Shown here in pieces: positions 1 through 7,927 of a DNA stretch of 33,440 nt. Origin of the DNA: Stenotrophomonas maltophilia. Its GTDB lineage: Bacteria > Pseudomonadota > Gammaproteobacteria > Xanthomonadales > Xanthomonadaceae. Positions within the stretch are counted from its first letter, which is position 1; every line of letters begins with the position of its first letter. The stretch lies in contig NZ_RAVT01000061.1 of NCBI RefSeq assembly GCF_013464915.1, positions 11 to 33,450 of the forward strand, given 5' to 3'. Both the position numbers and the translations under genes were made by a program. The notes beneath the pieces were generated by a model. The model was not told the DNA's origin. It ran no database searches and saw only the letters and a list, made by a program, of their open reading frames with translations.

Positions 1-60
<60 letters not shown>

Positions 61-163
61 GCCACTACCGGCGCTGTGCCCGCCATTACCCCGCACCGCG
101 CAACGCCTGCGTGGCCCGGGGGAGGTACCATTGGGGGTCTGATCCCCGTAACGGTCCCGATTC

Positions 164-2092
164 ATGCGTAATCCGCTGATGCTCCTTCCGCTGGCCGTGG
201 CCCTGGCCGCCGGCTGCTCCCAGGAGGCGGCCGCGCCCGCCGCCGCACCGACTGCCGAAAAGGCCCCCGCCGCCCCCGTGAACGCCGAGAACCGCAGCCA
301 CGACGAAAGCTCGTACGCCGAGCCGGACAAGGTCGCCATCAAGGACATCGCGCTGGACCTGAAGCTGGACTTCGACCAGAAGCAGATCGGCGGCACCGCC
401 ACCTACACCCTGGAATGGAAGCAGAAGGACGCCAGGCAGCTGGTGCTCGACACCCGCGAGCTGACCGTGTCCAAGGTCGAGGCCGTTGCCGCCGATGGCG
501 CGCGCAGCCCGCTGAAGTTCGAGCTGGCCGCCGCTGACAAGGTGTTCGGCAGCAAGCTGACCATCGAGGCCCCGGAACAGCCGGCCAAGGTGGAAGTGAC
601 CTACCACACCGCGCCGACCGCCTCGGGCCTGCAGTGGCTGGCACCGTCGATGACCGAGGGCAAGAAGCTGCCCTTCATGTTCAGCCAGTCGCAGGCCATC
701 CACGCCCGCTCCTGGGTGCCGCTGCAGGACACCCCGAGCGTGCGCTTCACCTACAGCGCGCACGTGGTCTCGCGCCCGGACGTGATGGTGCTGATGAGCG
801 CCGACAACGATCCGAAGGCCGCGCGTGATGGTGACTACACCTTCAAGATGCCGCAGCCGATTCCGTCCTACCTGCTGGCCATCGCCGCCGGCGACCTGGT
901 GTTCGAGCCGATCTCCGGTCGCTCCGGCGTCTGGGCCGAGCCGACCATGGTCAACAAGGCCGCCAAGGAATTCGAAGACACCGAGAAGATGATCGGTGCC
1001 GCCGAGAAGCTGTACGGCGAATACCGCTGGGGCCGCTACGACATGCTGGTGCTGCCACCGTCGTTCCCGTTCGGCGGCATGGAAAACCCACGCCTGACCT
1101 TCGCCACCCCGACCGTGATCGTCGGCGACAAGTCGCTGGTCTCGCTGGTCGCCCACGAACTGGCGCACAGCTGGTCGGGCAACCTGGTGACCAACGCCAG
1201 CTGGAAGGACATCTGGCTCAATGAAGGCTTCACCACCTACGTCCAGGGCCGCATCACCGAAGCCCTGTACGGCAAGGAGATGGCCGAGATGGAGAAGCAG
1301 ATCGACCAGACCGACCTGCTGGCCGAAGTGAAGGACATGAGCCCGGCCGACCAGGCGCTGGCGCTGCCGCCGCTGAACGAGCGCGACCCCGACGAAGCCC
1401 TCAGCCAGGTCGCCTACGTCAAGGGTTCGTGGTTCCTGGAGTTCCTGGAACAGCGCTTCGGCCGCGAGACCTTCGACCCGTTCCTGCGTGGCTGGTTCGA
1501 TGACCATGCCTTCCAGAGCGCGAACACCGACCAGTTCGTCGACTACATGAAGAAGAACCTGCTGCCGAAGAATCCGTCGGCAGTGACCGAAGCCGAACTG
1601 AAGGCATGGCTGGACGAGCCGGGCATCCCGGCGTTCGCGGCCAAGGCGCAGTCGCGCAACTTCAGCAGCGTCGATACCGCGCGCATCGCGTTTGCCAGCG
1701 CCGGCACCGTGCCGAGCAGCCAGGTCATCGCCGACTGGAGCACGCAGGAATGGGTGCGCTTCATCGACGGCCTGGGCGCGACCCAGCCGCTGGACAAGCT
1801 GGCCACGCTGGACAAGGCCTTCCACTTCACCGGCACCCCGAATGGCGAGATCGCCATGCGCTGGTACCCGCTGGCGATCCGCAGCGGCTACGAGCAGGCC
1901 AATGAAGGCGCAGCCGCGTTCATCGAGCGGGTCGGCCGTCGCAAGCTGATCATGCCGATCTACGCCGAACTGGTGAAGACCCCGAAGGGTCTGGAGTTGG
2001 CCAAGCAGGCCTTCGAGAAGGCCAAGCCGGGCTACCACCCGATCACCACCGCCTCGGTGCAGGACATGCTGGCCAAGGCCGAAGCCAAGTAA
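164..2092 (+). CDS. M1 family zinc aminopeptidase, lipoprotein
   Basis: This 642-residue protein is a metallopeptidase of family M1 that should remove N-terminal residues from peptides in the periplasm. It begins with a lipoprotein signal (hydrophobic stretch, then LAAGC, lipidated Cys near residue 18). The M1 substrate motif GGMEN lies at residues 304-308. The zinc site is HELAH at 331-335 with the third ligand E354, the HEXXH-X18-E spacing of M1 enzymes, and E332 as general base. The last ~150 residues fit the helical C-terminal domain of leukotriene A4 hydrolase-type members, and the length suits that subgroup. No good Shine-Dalgarno precedes the ATG, but the signal peptide starts right after it. 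A strong terminator follows the stop. Family is certain; substrate is inferred. Confidence 0.93.
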   Translation: MRNPLMLLPLAVALAAGCSQEAAAPAAAPTAEKAPAAPVNAENRSHDESSYAEPDKVAIKDIALDLKLDFDQKQIGGTATYTLEWKQKDARQLVLDTRELTVSKVEAVAADGARSPLKFELAAADKVFGSKLTIEAPEQPAKVEVTYHTAPTASGLQWLAPSMTEGKKLPFMFSQSQAIHARSWVPLQDTPSVRFTYSAHVVSRPDVMVLMSADNDPKAARDGDYTFKMPQPIPSYLLAIAAGDLVFEPISGRSGVWAEPTMVNKAAKEFEDTEKMIGAAEKLYGEYRWGRYDMLVLPPSFPFGGMENPRLTFATPTVIVGDKSLVSLVAHELAHSWSGNLVTNASWKDIWLNEGFTTYVQGRITEALYGKEMAEMEKQIDQTDLLAEVKDMSPADQALALPPLNERDPDEALSQVAYVKGSWFLEFLEQRFGRETFDPFLRGWFDDHAFQSANTDQFVDYMKKNLLPKNPSAVTEAELKAWLDEPGIPAFAAKAQSRNFSSVDTARIAFASAGTVPSSQVIADWSTQEWVRFIDGLGATQPLDKLATLDKAFHFTGTPNGEIAMRWYPLAIRSGYEQANEGAAAFIERVGRRKLIMPIYAELVKTPKGLELAKQAFEKAKPGYHPITTASVQDMLAKAEAK

Positions 2093-2099
2093 GAAAAAC

Positions 2100-2127
2100 G
2101 CGCCGGGCATCCCCCGGCGCTTTTTTT
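2100..2127 (+). terminator. Rho-independent terminator after the M1 peptidase
   Basis: A perfect 8-bp stem (GCGCCGGG at 2100-2107, CCCGGCGC at 2113-2120) with a 5-nt loop is followed by seven T (2121-2127). It lies 7 nt after the stop codon. Confidence 0.92.
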
Positions 2128-2188
2128 GTAGAGTCGAGCCATGCTCGACTGGCTGTTGAATGGTCAGTCGAGCATGGCTCGACTCTAC
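2128..2188. repeat. SMAG-type GTAG palindromic repeat pair
   Basis: Two inverted half-elements begin GTAG and end CTAC. Each half is itself a palindrome around GTCGAGCCATGCTCGAC. It abuts the T tract of the preceding terminator. This is the REP type abundant in Stenotrophomonas. Confidence 0.9.
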
Positions 2189-2218
2189 AAGAATGCGAAT
2201 ACACCAAGGACCTCCGCC

Positions 2219-2950
2219 ATGAAACGACTGATCCTGCTCACCGCCTGTACCCTGGCCCTGGCCGCCTGCAGCAACCCTGAGGAAGAGCGCAAGGCGCAGG
2301 AAGCCGCCGCGGCGGCCGTGCAGGCGCAGAAGGAGGCCAAGGCCGAGGACGTCGCCAAGCAGTACGACATGGCCGTAGCCGCGCAGGACTGGGAGCGCGC
2401 GCGCCTGCATGGTGCCTCGCTGCTGGACCAGTACAAGGACACCGCCGCCGCTGAGCGCATCGCGGCCGGTTTCGATGAAGTAAAGGCCAAGGGCGATGCC
2501 GCGCGCGACCTGCGCCGCATGCAGGGGCTGTGGCAGTACAACCAGATTCCGGTCGGCAGCAAGGGCAATCAGGTCTCGGCGCAGATCTACAGCAAGGAAC
2601 GCGTGGACGTGGATGGCAGCGGCGCCAAGCCGGTGCAGCTGGTGTTCCGCGATCATCCGGAGTGGAAGCGGCATGCCTACCTGGTGCTGCAGGCCGGCGA
2701 TTTCCGCTGCCCGCAGTGCACGGTGAAGGTGACAGTGGACGACGGCAAGCCGGTGTCGATGGCCGCCTGGCGGCCAAAGACCGATGAAGCCATTGCGATG
2801 TTCATCACCGACCAGAAGGCGCTGTGGAAGCTGGCGCGCAAGGGCAAGTCGATCAGCATCGAGTTCCCGGTCAAGGCCGGCGGCACGCGCACGGCCGTGT
2901 TCGAGACCGGCGGTGTCGACGCCAGCCGCATGCCGCAGTGGTGGCAGTGA
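2219..2950 (+). CDS. Predicted lipoprotein of unknown function
   Basis: The protein has 243 residues. The N-terminus is a clear lipoprotein signal: MKR, a hydrophobic run, then LAAC with the lipidated Cys near residue 17. A charged Glu/Ala/Lys-rich segment follows (about residues 20-60), probably a helical spacer. The rest is a mixed globular domain with a CPQC pair, which could form a disulfide or bind metal. I do not recognise a named domain. An in-frame ATG at 2141 lies inside the SMAG repeat; the start at 2219 is preferred because it gives the signal peptide at the N-terminus and follows a purine-rich AAGGA. The stop overlaps the start of the HAD gene by one base, so the two are probably translated together. 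Confidence 0.82.
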   Translation: MKRLILLTACTLALAACSNPEEERKAQEAAAAAVQAQKEAKAEDVAKQYDMAVAAQDWERARLHGASLLDQYKDTAAAERIAAGFDEVKAKGDAARDLRRMQGLWQYNQIPVGSKGNQVSAQIYSKERVDVDGSGAKPVQLVFRDHPEWKRHAYLVLQAGDFRCPQCTVKVTVDDGKPVSMAAWRPKTDEAIAMFITDQKALWKLARKGKSISIEFPVKAGGTRTAVFETGGVDASRMPQWWQ

Positions 2951-3573
2951 TGATCGCAACGGGCAGCGCAGTGCACGCGTTGTCCGCGATCCGGCACTGG
3001 GTGTTCGACATGGACGGCACGCTGACGGTAGCCGTGCATGATTTCGCCGCGATCCGCCGCGCACTGCAGATCGCGGCCGAGGAAGACATCCTCGACCATA
3101 TCGCGGCGCTGCCGGAGGCACCGGCGCAGGCCAAGCGGGCCTGGCTGCTGGATCACGAGCGCGCGCTGGCCGAGGACGCGCTACCGGCGCCGGGCGCGGT
3201 GAAGCTGCTGCGCGCGCTGGCGGCCGCGGGCTGCCGGCTGGGCATCCTCACCCGCAACGATCATGCGCTGGCGAAGCTGACGCTGGACGCGATCGGGGTT
3301 GGGGGACTGTTCGACGATGCCGACATCATCGGCCGCGATGAAGCGGTGCCCAAGCCCTCACCGGATGGCCTGCAGCAGCATCTGCGGCGTTGGGGCATCG
3401 GGCCTGCCAAGGCGGTGATGGTCGGTGACCACGCCTACGATCTGGAGTGCGGCCGTGCCGCGGGCACCCACACCGTGCTGGTCAACCTGCCGGAGAACCC
3501 GTGGCCGGGCCATGCCGACTGGCATTTCGCTGATTGCCGCGACCTGTTGGCCGCCTGGCAGCGCAGAGGGTAG
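2950..3573 (+). CDS. HAD-family hydrolase (phosphatase, subfamily IA-like)
   Basis: A 207-residue haloacid dehalogenase-type phosphatase. The nucleophile motif is DMDGTL close to the N-terminus, motif II is the LTRND segment, the motif III Lys is in PKPS, and motif IV is GDHAYD. The helical cap between motif I and II suits small phosphoesters such as phosphoglycolate or sugar phosphates, but the substrate cannot be read from sequence. The frame is open upstream to 2824; the ATG at 2950 is chosen because it sits in a TGATG overlap with the upstream lipoprotein stop and places motif I at the usual distance. The stop TAG is part of the GTAG that begins a REP half-element, so the extreme 3' end coincides with a repeat. 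Confidence 0.88.
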   Translation: MIATGSAVHALSAIRHWVFDMDGTLTVAVHDFAAIRRALQIAAEEDILDHIAALPEAPAQAKRAWLLDHERALAEDALPAPGAVKLLRALAAAGCRLGILTRNDHALAKLTLDAIGVGGLFDDADIIGRDEAVPKPSPDGLQQHLRRWGIGPAKAVMVGDHAYDLECGRAAGTHTVLVNLPENPWPGHADWHFADCRDLLAAWQRRG

Positions 3574-3647
3574 TGCCGGCCGCTGGCCGGCAGTGTCGAC
3601 CAAGGTCGACACCTACCAGGGCACAGCGTGTCGACCAGGGTCGACAC
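3570..3647. repeat. REP half-element plus two GTGTCGACC hairpins
   Basis: A GTAG half-element (3570-3592) with a CCGGC-type palindrome starts at the HAD stop codon. Two near-identical hairpins follow: GTGTCGACC/GGTCGACAC at 3593-3612 and again at 3628-3647, each a perfect 9-bp stem with a 2-nt loop. They lie between converging genes and may act as a bidirectional transcript end, though T tracts are absent. Confidence 0.75.
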
Positions 3648-3675
3648 CCACCGAGCGGGTGCGCGGGCAGTTCGT

Positions 3676-4614
3676 TTACGCGCCCAGCGCGTAACCGAAC
3701 TGCTGCTTGAACTGCTCGTTGAACTCGTCAAAGGTGAAGCGCTGGTTCTGCGTGCCCGGGTGCTCGACCTTCAGCGCGCCCATCAGGTTGCCCATGCGGC
3801 CGATGGTCAGCCAGTCGTAGCCCTTCTGGATGCCGTAGATCAGGCCGGCGCGGAAGGCGTCGCCACAGCCGGTCGGGTCGACCACGCGGCGCTCGTGCGC
3901 CGGCGGGATGTCGTAGCTCTTTTCCGGGGTGTGGATGACCGCGCCCTTCGGGCCGCGGGTGGTGATGTAGGCCTTGACCCGGCTGACGATCTCCTTTTCG
4001 TCCCAGCCGGTGCGCTCCTGCAGCAGGTTCGACTCGTAGTCGTTGACCACCACGTAATCGGCCTGGTCGATGAAGGCGCGCAGCTCCGGGCCGTTGAACA
4101 GCGGCATGGCCTGGCCCGGGTCGAAGATGAACGGGATGCCGTCTTCGTGGAATTCCTGCGCGTTCTGGATCATGCCTTCGCGGCCATCCGGGCCGACCAG
4201 GCCCAGGGTCACGCCCGGCACGCCACGCACGTGGTTCTCGTAGGAACGCATCATCGCGCCCGGGTGGAAGGCGGTGATCTGGTTGTTGTCGTGGTCGGTG
4301 GTGATGAACGCCTGCGGGGTGAACAGCTCATCGATCACGCGCACGCGCGTCAGGTCGATGCCCAGGCCTTCGAAGTATTCGCGGTACGGGCCGAAGTCCG
4401 AACCCACGGTGCCCATCGGGATCGGCTGGCCGCCCAGCAGGTGCAGGTTGTAGGCGATGTTGCCGGCGCAGCCGCCGAACTCGCGGCGCATGCGGGGGAC
4501 CAGGAACGACACGTTCAGGATGTGCACCTTGTCCGGCAGGATGTGATTCTTGAACTGGTCCGGGAACACCATGATGGTGTCGAAGGCAAGAGAACCACAG
4601 ATCAGAGCGGACAT
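3676..4614 (-). CDS. PfkB-family kinase, probable adenosine kinase
   Basis: A 312-residue ribokinase/PfkB-fold kinase that phosphorylates a sugar or nucleoside with ATP. The substrate-side signature GGCAGNIAYNL is near residues 48-58. The anion-hole and catalytic-base motif DPTGCGDAFRAG lies near residues 237-248, with the second Asp as base. Length and the N-terminal start (MSALICGSLAFD) are typical of the group annotated as adenosine kinase in proteobacteria, which would salvage adenosine to AMP; a carbohydrate substrate is the alternative. It is divergent from mreB. No Shine-Dalgarno precedes the ATG, and a -10-like hexamer lies 7 nt upstream of it, so the mRNA may be leaderless. Confidence 0.87.
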   Translation of the reverse strand: MSALICGSLAFDTIMVFPDQFKNHILPDKVHILNVSFLVPRMRREFGGCAGNIAYNLHLLGGQPIPMGTVGSDFGPYREYFEGLGIDLTRVRVIDELFTPQAFITTDHDNNQITAFHPGAMMRSYENHVRGVPGVTLGLVGPDGREGMIQNAQEFHEDGIPFIFDPGQAMPLFNGPELRAFIDQADYVVVNDYESNLLQERTGWDEKEIVSRVKAYITTRGPKGAVIHTPEKSYDIPPAHERRVVDPTGCGDAFRAGLIYGIQKGYDWLTIGRMGNLMGALKVEHPGTQNQRFTFDEFNEQFKQQFGYALGA

Positions 4615-4786
4615 CGATGTAAGCCTATGCGGTGAATTTTGGGATGGGCCGGCCCGGTTCAGCGGGCAAGCAAACGGCGCCCTTGGGCGCCCGACGGCGC
4701 AAAGGTTACCCGCTGGTGCCGCTCAGGGCCAGAACCGGGTGATGCCCGATCAGGCCGAAAGCCTGTGAAGACGCGGGTTCAGCTAG

Positions 4787-5944
<1,158 letters not shown>

Positions 5945-5986
5945 GCCGTCCCGGCCGTTCCTGCCCGCCGCGCCCTTCCGGGGTGC

Positions 5987-6007
5987 GGCCCGCCGCGATG
6001 GCGGGCC
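5987..6007 (+). other. GC-rich hairpin between mreB and mreC
   Basis: GGCCCGCC (5987-5994) pairs perfectly with GGCGGGCC (6000-6007) around a 5-nt loop. No T tract follows. It could attenuate or process the transcript so that mreB is expressed above mreCD, but that is inference. Confidence 0.4.
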
Positions 6008-6065
6008 GGCACCGGCGGGGCGTCCGCGTGTTTCCCCTCCGCCTTCTGCCAGTTGAATCGTTGCC

Positions 6066-7442
6066 GTGCCGCCCTACGCCGGTCCTCCCGTTGCCTCCCG
6101 ATCCGGTGATGCCGCCAGCCCCCTGCGGTTGCTGGCCTACCTTGCATTGGCCATCACCCTGATCGTCCTTGACGATCAGGCGGGTTGGCTGGCGCGCCTG
6201 CGTGAGCAGGCCAACAGCCTGGTGCAGCCTGTGTGGGCGCTGGCCGGCCTGCCCGGCAAGCTCGGCAACCAGGTCAAGGATTCCGCGGCCAGCCACACCC
6301 AGCTGGTCACCGAGAACCGCGAACTGCGCAACCAGCTGCTGCTGGCCAACGCGCGCCTGACCCGCCTGCAGACCGCCGCGCTGGACAACGCCCAGCTGCG
6401 CGAACTGCTGAACGTGGCCGAGCGCAGTGGCCTGGACGTGCAGCTGGCGCCGATCCTGGATATCGACCTGGATCCGGTGAAGCAGCGCCTGGTGCTCGAC
6501 GCCGGCAGCCGCGAAGGCGTGCATGTCGGCCAGGCGGTGATCGATGCCGGTGGCCTGATGGGGCAGGTGATCAGCGTCACCGGCGGCACCTCCACCGTGC
6601 TGCTGCTGACCGACCCCGACCACGCGGTGCCGGTCACCGTGGCCCGCAACGGCGTACGCCTGATCGTCTACGGCCGCGGTGACAAACTGGAACTGCGCGA
6701 CATCCCGCTCAGCGCCGGCGTGGAAGTGGGGGATGAGATCGTCACCTCCGGCCTCGGCGGCCGCTTCCCGGCCGGCTTCCCGGTCGGCACCATCACCGGC
6801 CTGCGCCCGGACGACACCCATGCCTTCCTGGTCGGTGAACTGAAGCCGGCCGCCCAGCTGGACCGCGGCCGCGATGTGCTGCTGCTGCGCCCGGGTGCGG
6901 CAATTCGCTTGCCGCAGGCAGGCGAATTGCCTCAGCCTGGTTTGCCTTCGGCAAACCAGGCTGCCGGGGGGGCATCCCACCTTACCCCCGCGCCTTCGGC
7001 GCGCGCCCCTCAACAAGAGGGGGGCTCCACCCCAGCCAGCTCTACGGTAGTGCCGGCCGCTGGCCGGCAACAGCCCTCGTCGCAAACGAGGACTGTTGCC
7101 CCCGCATCCTCCCTTGACCCCGCGCCGTTGGCGCGCCCCCTTGAGCCGACTGCACCTTCGGCGCAACCGGCCCGCGCATCCTCCCTTACCCCCGCGCCTT
7201 CGGCGCGCCCCCCTCGACAAGAGGGGGGCTCTCCCCCAGCCGGCTCCACGGTAGTGCCGGTAGTGCCGGCCGCTGGCCGGCAACAGCCCTCGTCGCAAAC
7301 GAGGACTGTTGCCCCCGCATCCTCCCTTAACCCCGCGCCGTTGGCGCGCCCCCTTGAACAACAAGGGGGCTCCACCCCAGCCAGCTCTACGGTAGTGCCG
7401 GCCGCTGGCCGGCAACCGACCACGCCGGAGGCACAGCGATGA
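6066..7442 (+). CDS. mreC: Rod shape-determining protein MreC with repeat-encoded tail
   Basis: MreC links cytoplasmic MreB to periplasmic PBP2. The 458-residue product has a transmembrane helix at about residues 20-40, a coiled coil at about 70-115, and the beta-domain core ending near residue 275. Family members are usually 280-370 residues, so the protein is long. Residues 279-458 form a low-complexity Pro/Ala/Ser/Gly tail encoded almost wholly by palindromic repeats, including three SMAG half-elements that each translate as VVPAAGR. The frame stays open through all of them. The start is GTG at 6066, which sits just before the conserved N-terminal region. The stop overlaps mreD (ATGA). The tail should be periplasmic and probably disordered. 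Confidence 0.93.
   Translation: MPPYAGPPVASRSGDAASPLRLLAYLALAITLIVLDDQAGWLARLREQANSLVQPVWALAGLPGKLGNQVKDSAASHTQLVTENRELRNQLLLANARLTRLQTAALDNAQLRELLNVAERSGLDVQLAPILDIDLDPVKQRLVLDAGSREGVHVGQAVIDAGGLMGQVISVTGGTSTVLLLTDPDHAVPVTVARNGVRLIVYGRGDKLELRDIPLSAGVEVGDEIVTSGLGGRFPAGFPVGTITGLRPDDTHAFLVGELKPAAQLDRGRDVLLLRPGAAIRLPQAGELPQPGLPSANQAAGGASHLTPAPSARAPQQEGGSTPASSTVVPAAGRQQPSSQTRTVAPASSLDPAPLARPLEPTAPSAQPARASSLTPAPSARPPRQEGGSPPAGSTVVPVVPAAGRQQPSSQTRTVAPASSLNPAPLARPLEQQGGSTPASSTVVPAAGRQPTTPEAQR
6900..6963. repeat. Two adjacent hairpins inside mreC
   Basis: The first is GCAATTCGC (6900-6908) with GCGAATTGC (6922-6930). The second is a perfect 14-bp stem, CAGCCTGGTTTGCC (6933-6946) with its complement at 6950-6963 and a TTC loop. 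They mark the junction where the conserved MreC core ends and the repeat tail begins. Confidence 0.85.
6969..7428. repeat. Tandem hairpin/SMAG modules within the mreC 3' end
   Basis: Three related units lie near 6969-7115, 7188-7328 and 7329-7428, with a shortened variant at 7116-7187. A full unit carries GCGCC-TTC-GGCGC, a CCTC/GAGG hairpin, a GTAG half-element with the CCGGCCGCTGGCCGG palindrome (7047-7069, 7260-7282, 7392-7414), and a CAACAG/CTGTTG hairpin. The second unit has an extra 9-nt GTAGTGCCG duplication at 7251. Reading frame is kept throughout. Confidence 0.85.
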
Positions 7443-7924
7443 GCCGCCTGCGCGACAACCCGTGGGTATTGCCGGCCAGCCTGGTGGTGGCCCTGCTGCT
7501 GGGCCTGCTGCCGCTGCCGGCGCTGCTGCAGCCACTGCGCCCGTACTGGCTGGCGCTGGTGCTGGCGTACTGGGTGATCGAGACGCCCGAGCGCGTCGGC
7601 CTGGGCATCGCTTTCGCCAGCGGCGTCATCGCCGACCTGCTGTACGGCGGCGTGCTCGGTGAACAGTCGCTGCGGCTGGTGATGCTGGCCTTCATCCTGC
7701 AGCGCTTCCGCGCCCGTATCCGCTTCTTCCCGATGTCGCAGCAGATGCTGGCCATCGGCGGCCTGCTGTTCAACGACCGCATCGTCAGCGCGCTGGTGCA
7801 TATCCTGGTGGGCGAGCCGACCCTGCCGTGGTCGTACTGGTGGGCGCCGCTGCTGGGCATGGGCCTGTGGCCGCTGGTATTCGTGCTGCTGGACGCGGTG
7901 CGCTTCGGCAAGCGCGGGCGCTGA
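7439..7924 (+). CDS. mreD: Rod shape-determining protein MreD
   Basis: A 161-residue, highly hydrophobic inner-membrane protein with about five predicted membrane segments, the usual size and character of MreD. It works with MreC in the elongasome and affects activation of PBP2 and RodA. The ATG overlaps the mreC stop by ATGA, and mrdA begins 3 nt after its stop, so the block is tightly coupled. The sequence keeps the central GVIADLLYGGVLGE region typical of the family. Assignment rests on both sequence and position. Confidence 0.94.
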   Translation: MSRLRDNPWVLPASLVVALLLGLLPLPALLQPLRPYWLALVLAYWVIETPERVGLGIAFASGVIADLLYGGVLGEQSLRLVMLAFILQRFRARIRFFPMSQQMLAIGGLLFNDRIVSALVHILVGEPTLPWSYWWAPLLGMGLWPLVFVLLDAVRFGKRGR

Positions 7925-7927
7925 GCC

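Noticed and set aside
2141-2218. Upstream in-frame extension of the lipoprotein at 2219
   Set aside because: The extension is translated SMAG repeat and would bury the lipoprotein signal inside the protein.
86-3121. A 1011-codon open frame on the minus strand
   Set aside because: It is antisense to three genes with clear motifs and signal peptides; long antisense frames are common in GC-rich DNA. The same applies to minus-strand frames at 7010-9886, 14440-16050, 18512-20953 and 21087-23690.
3628-4635. Plus-strand open frame of 335 codons
   Set aside because: It lies antisense to the PfkB-type kinase, which has intact signatures; its product is low-complexity with no family resemblance.
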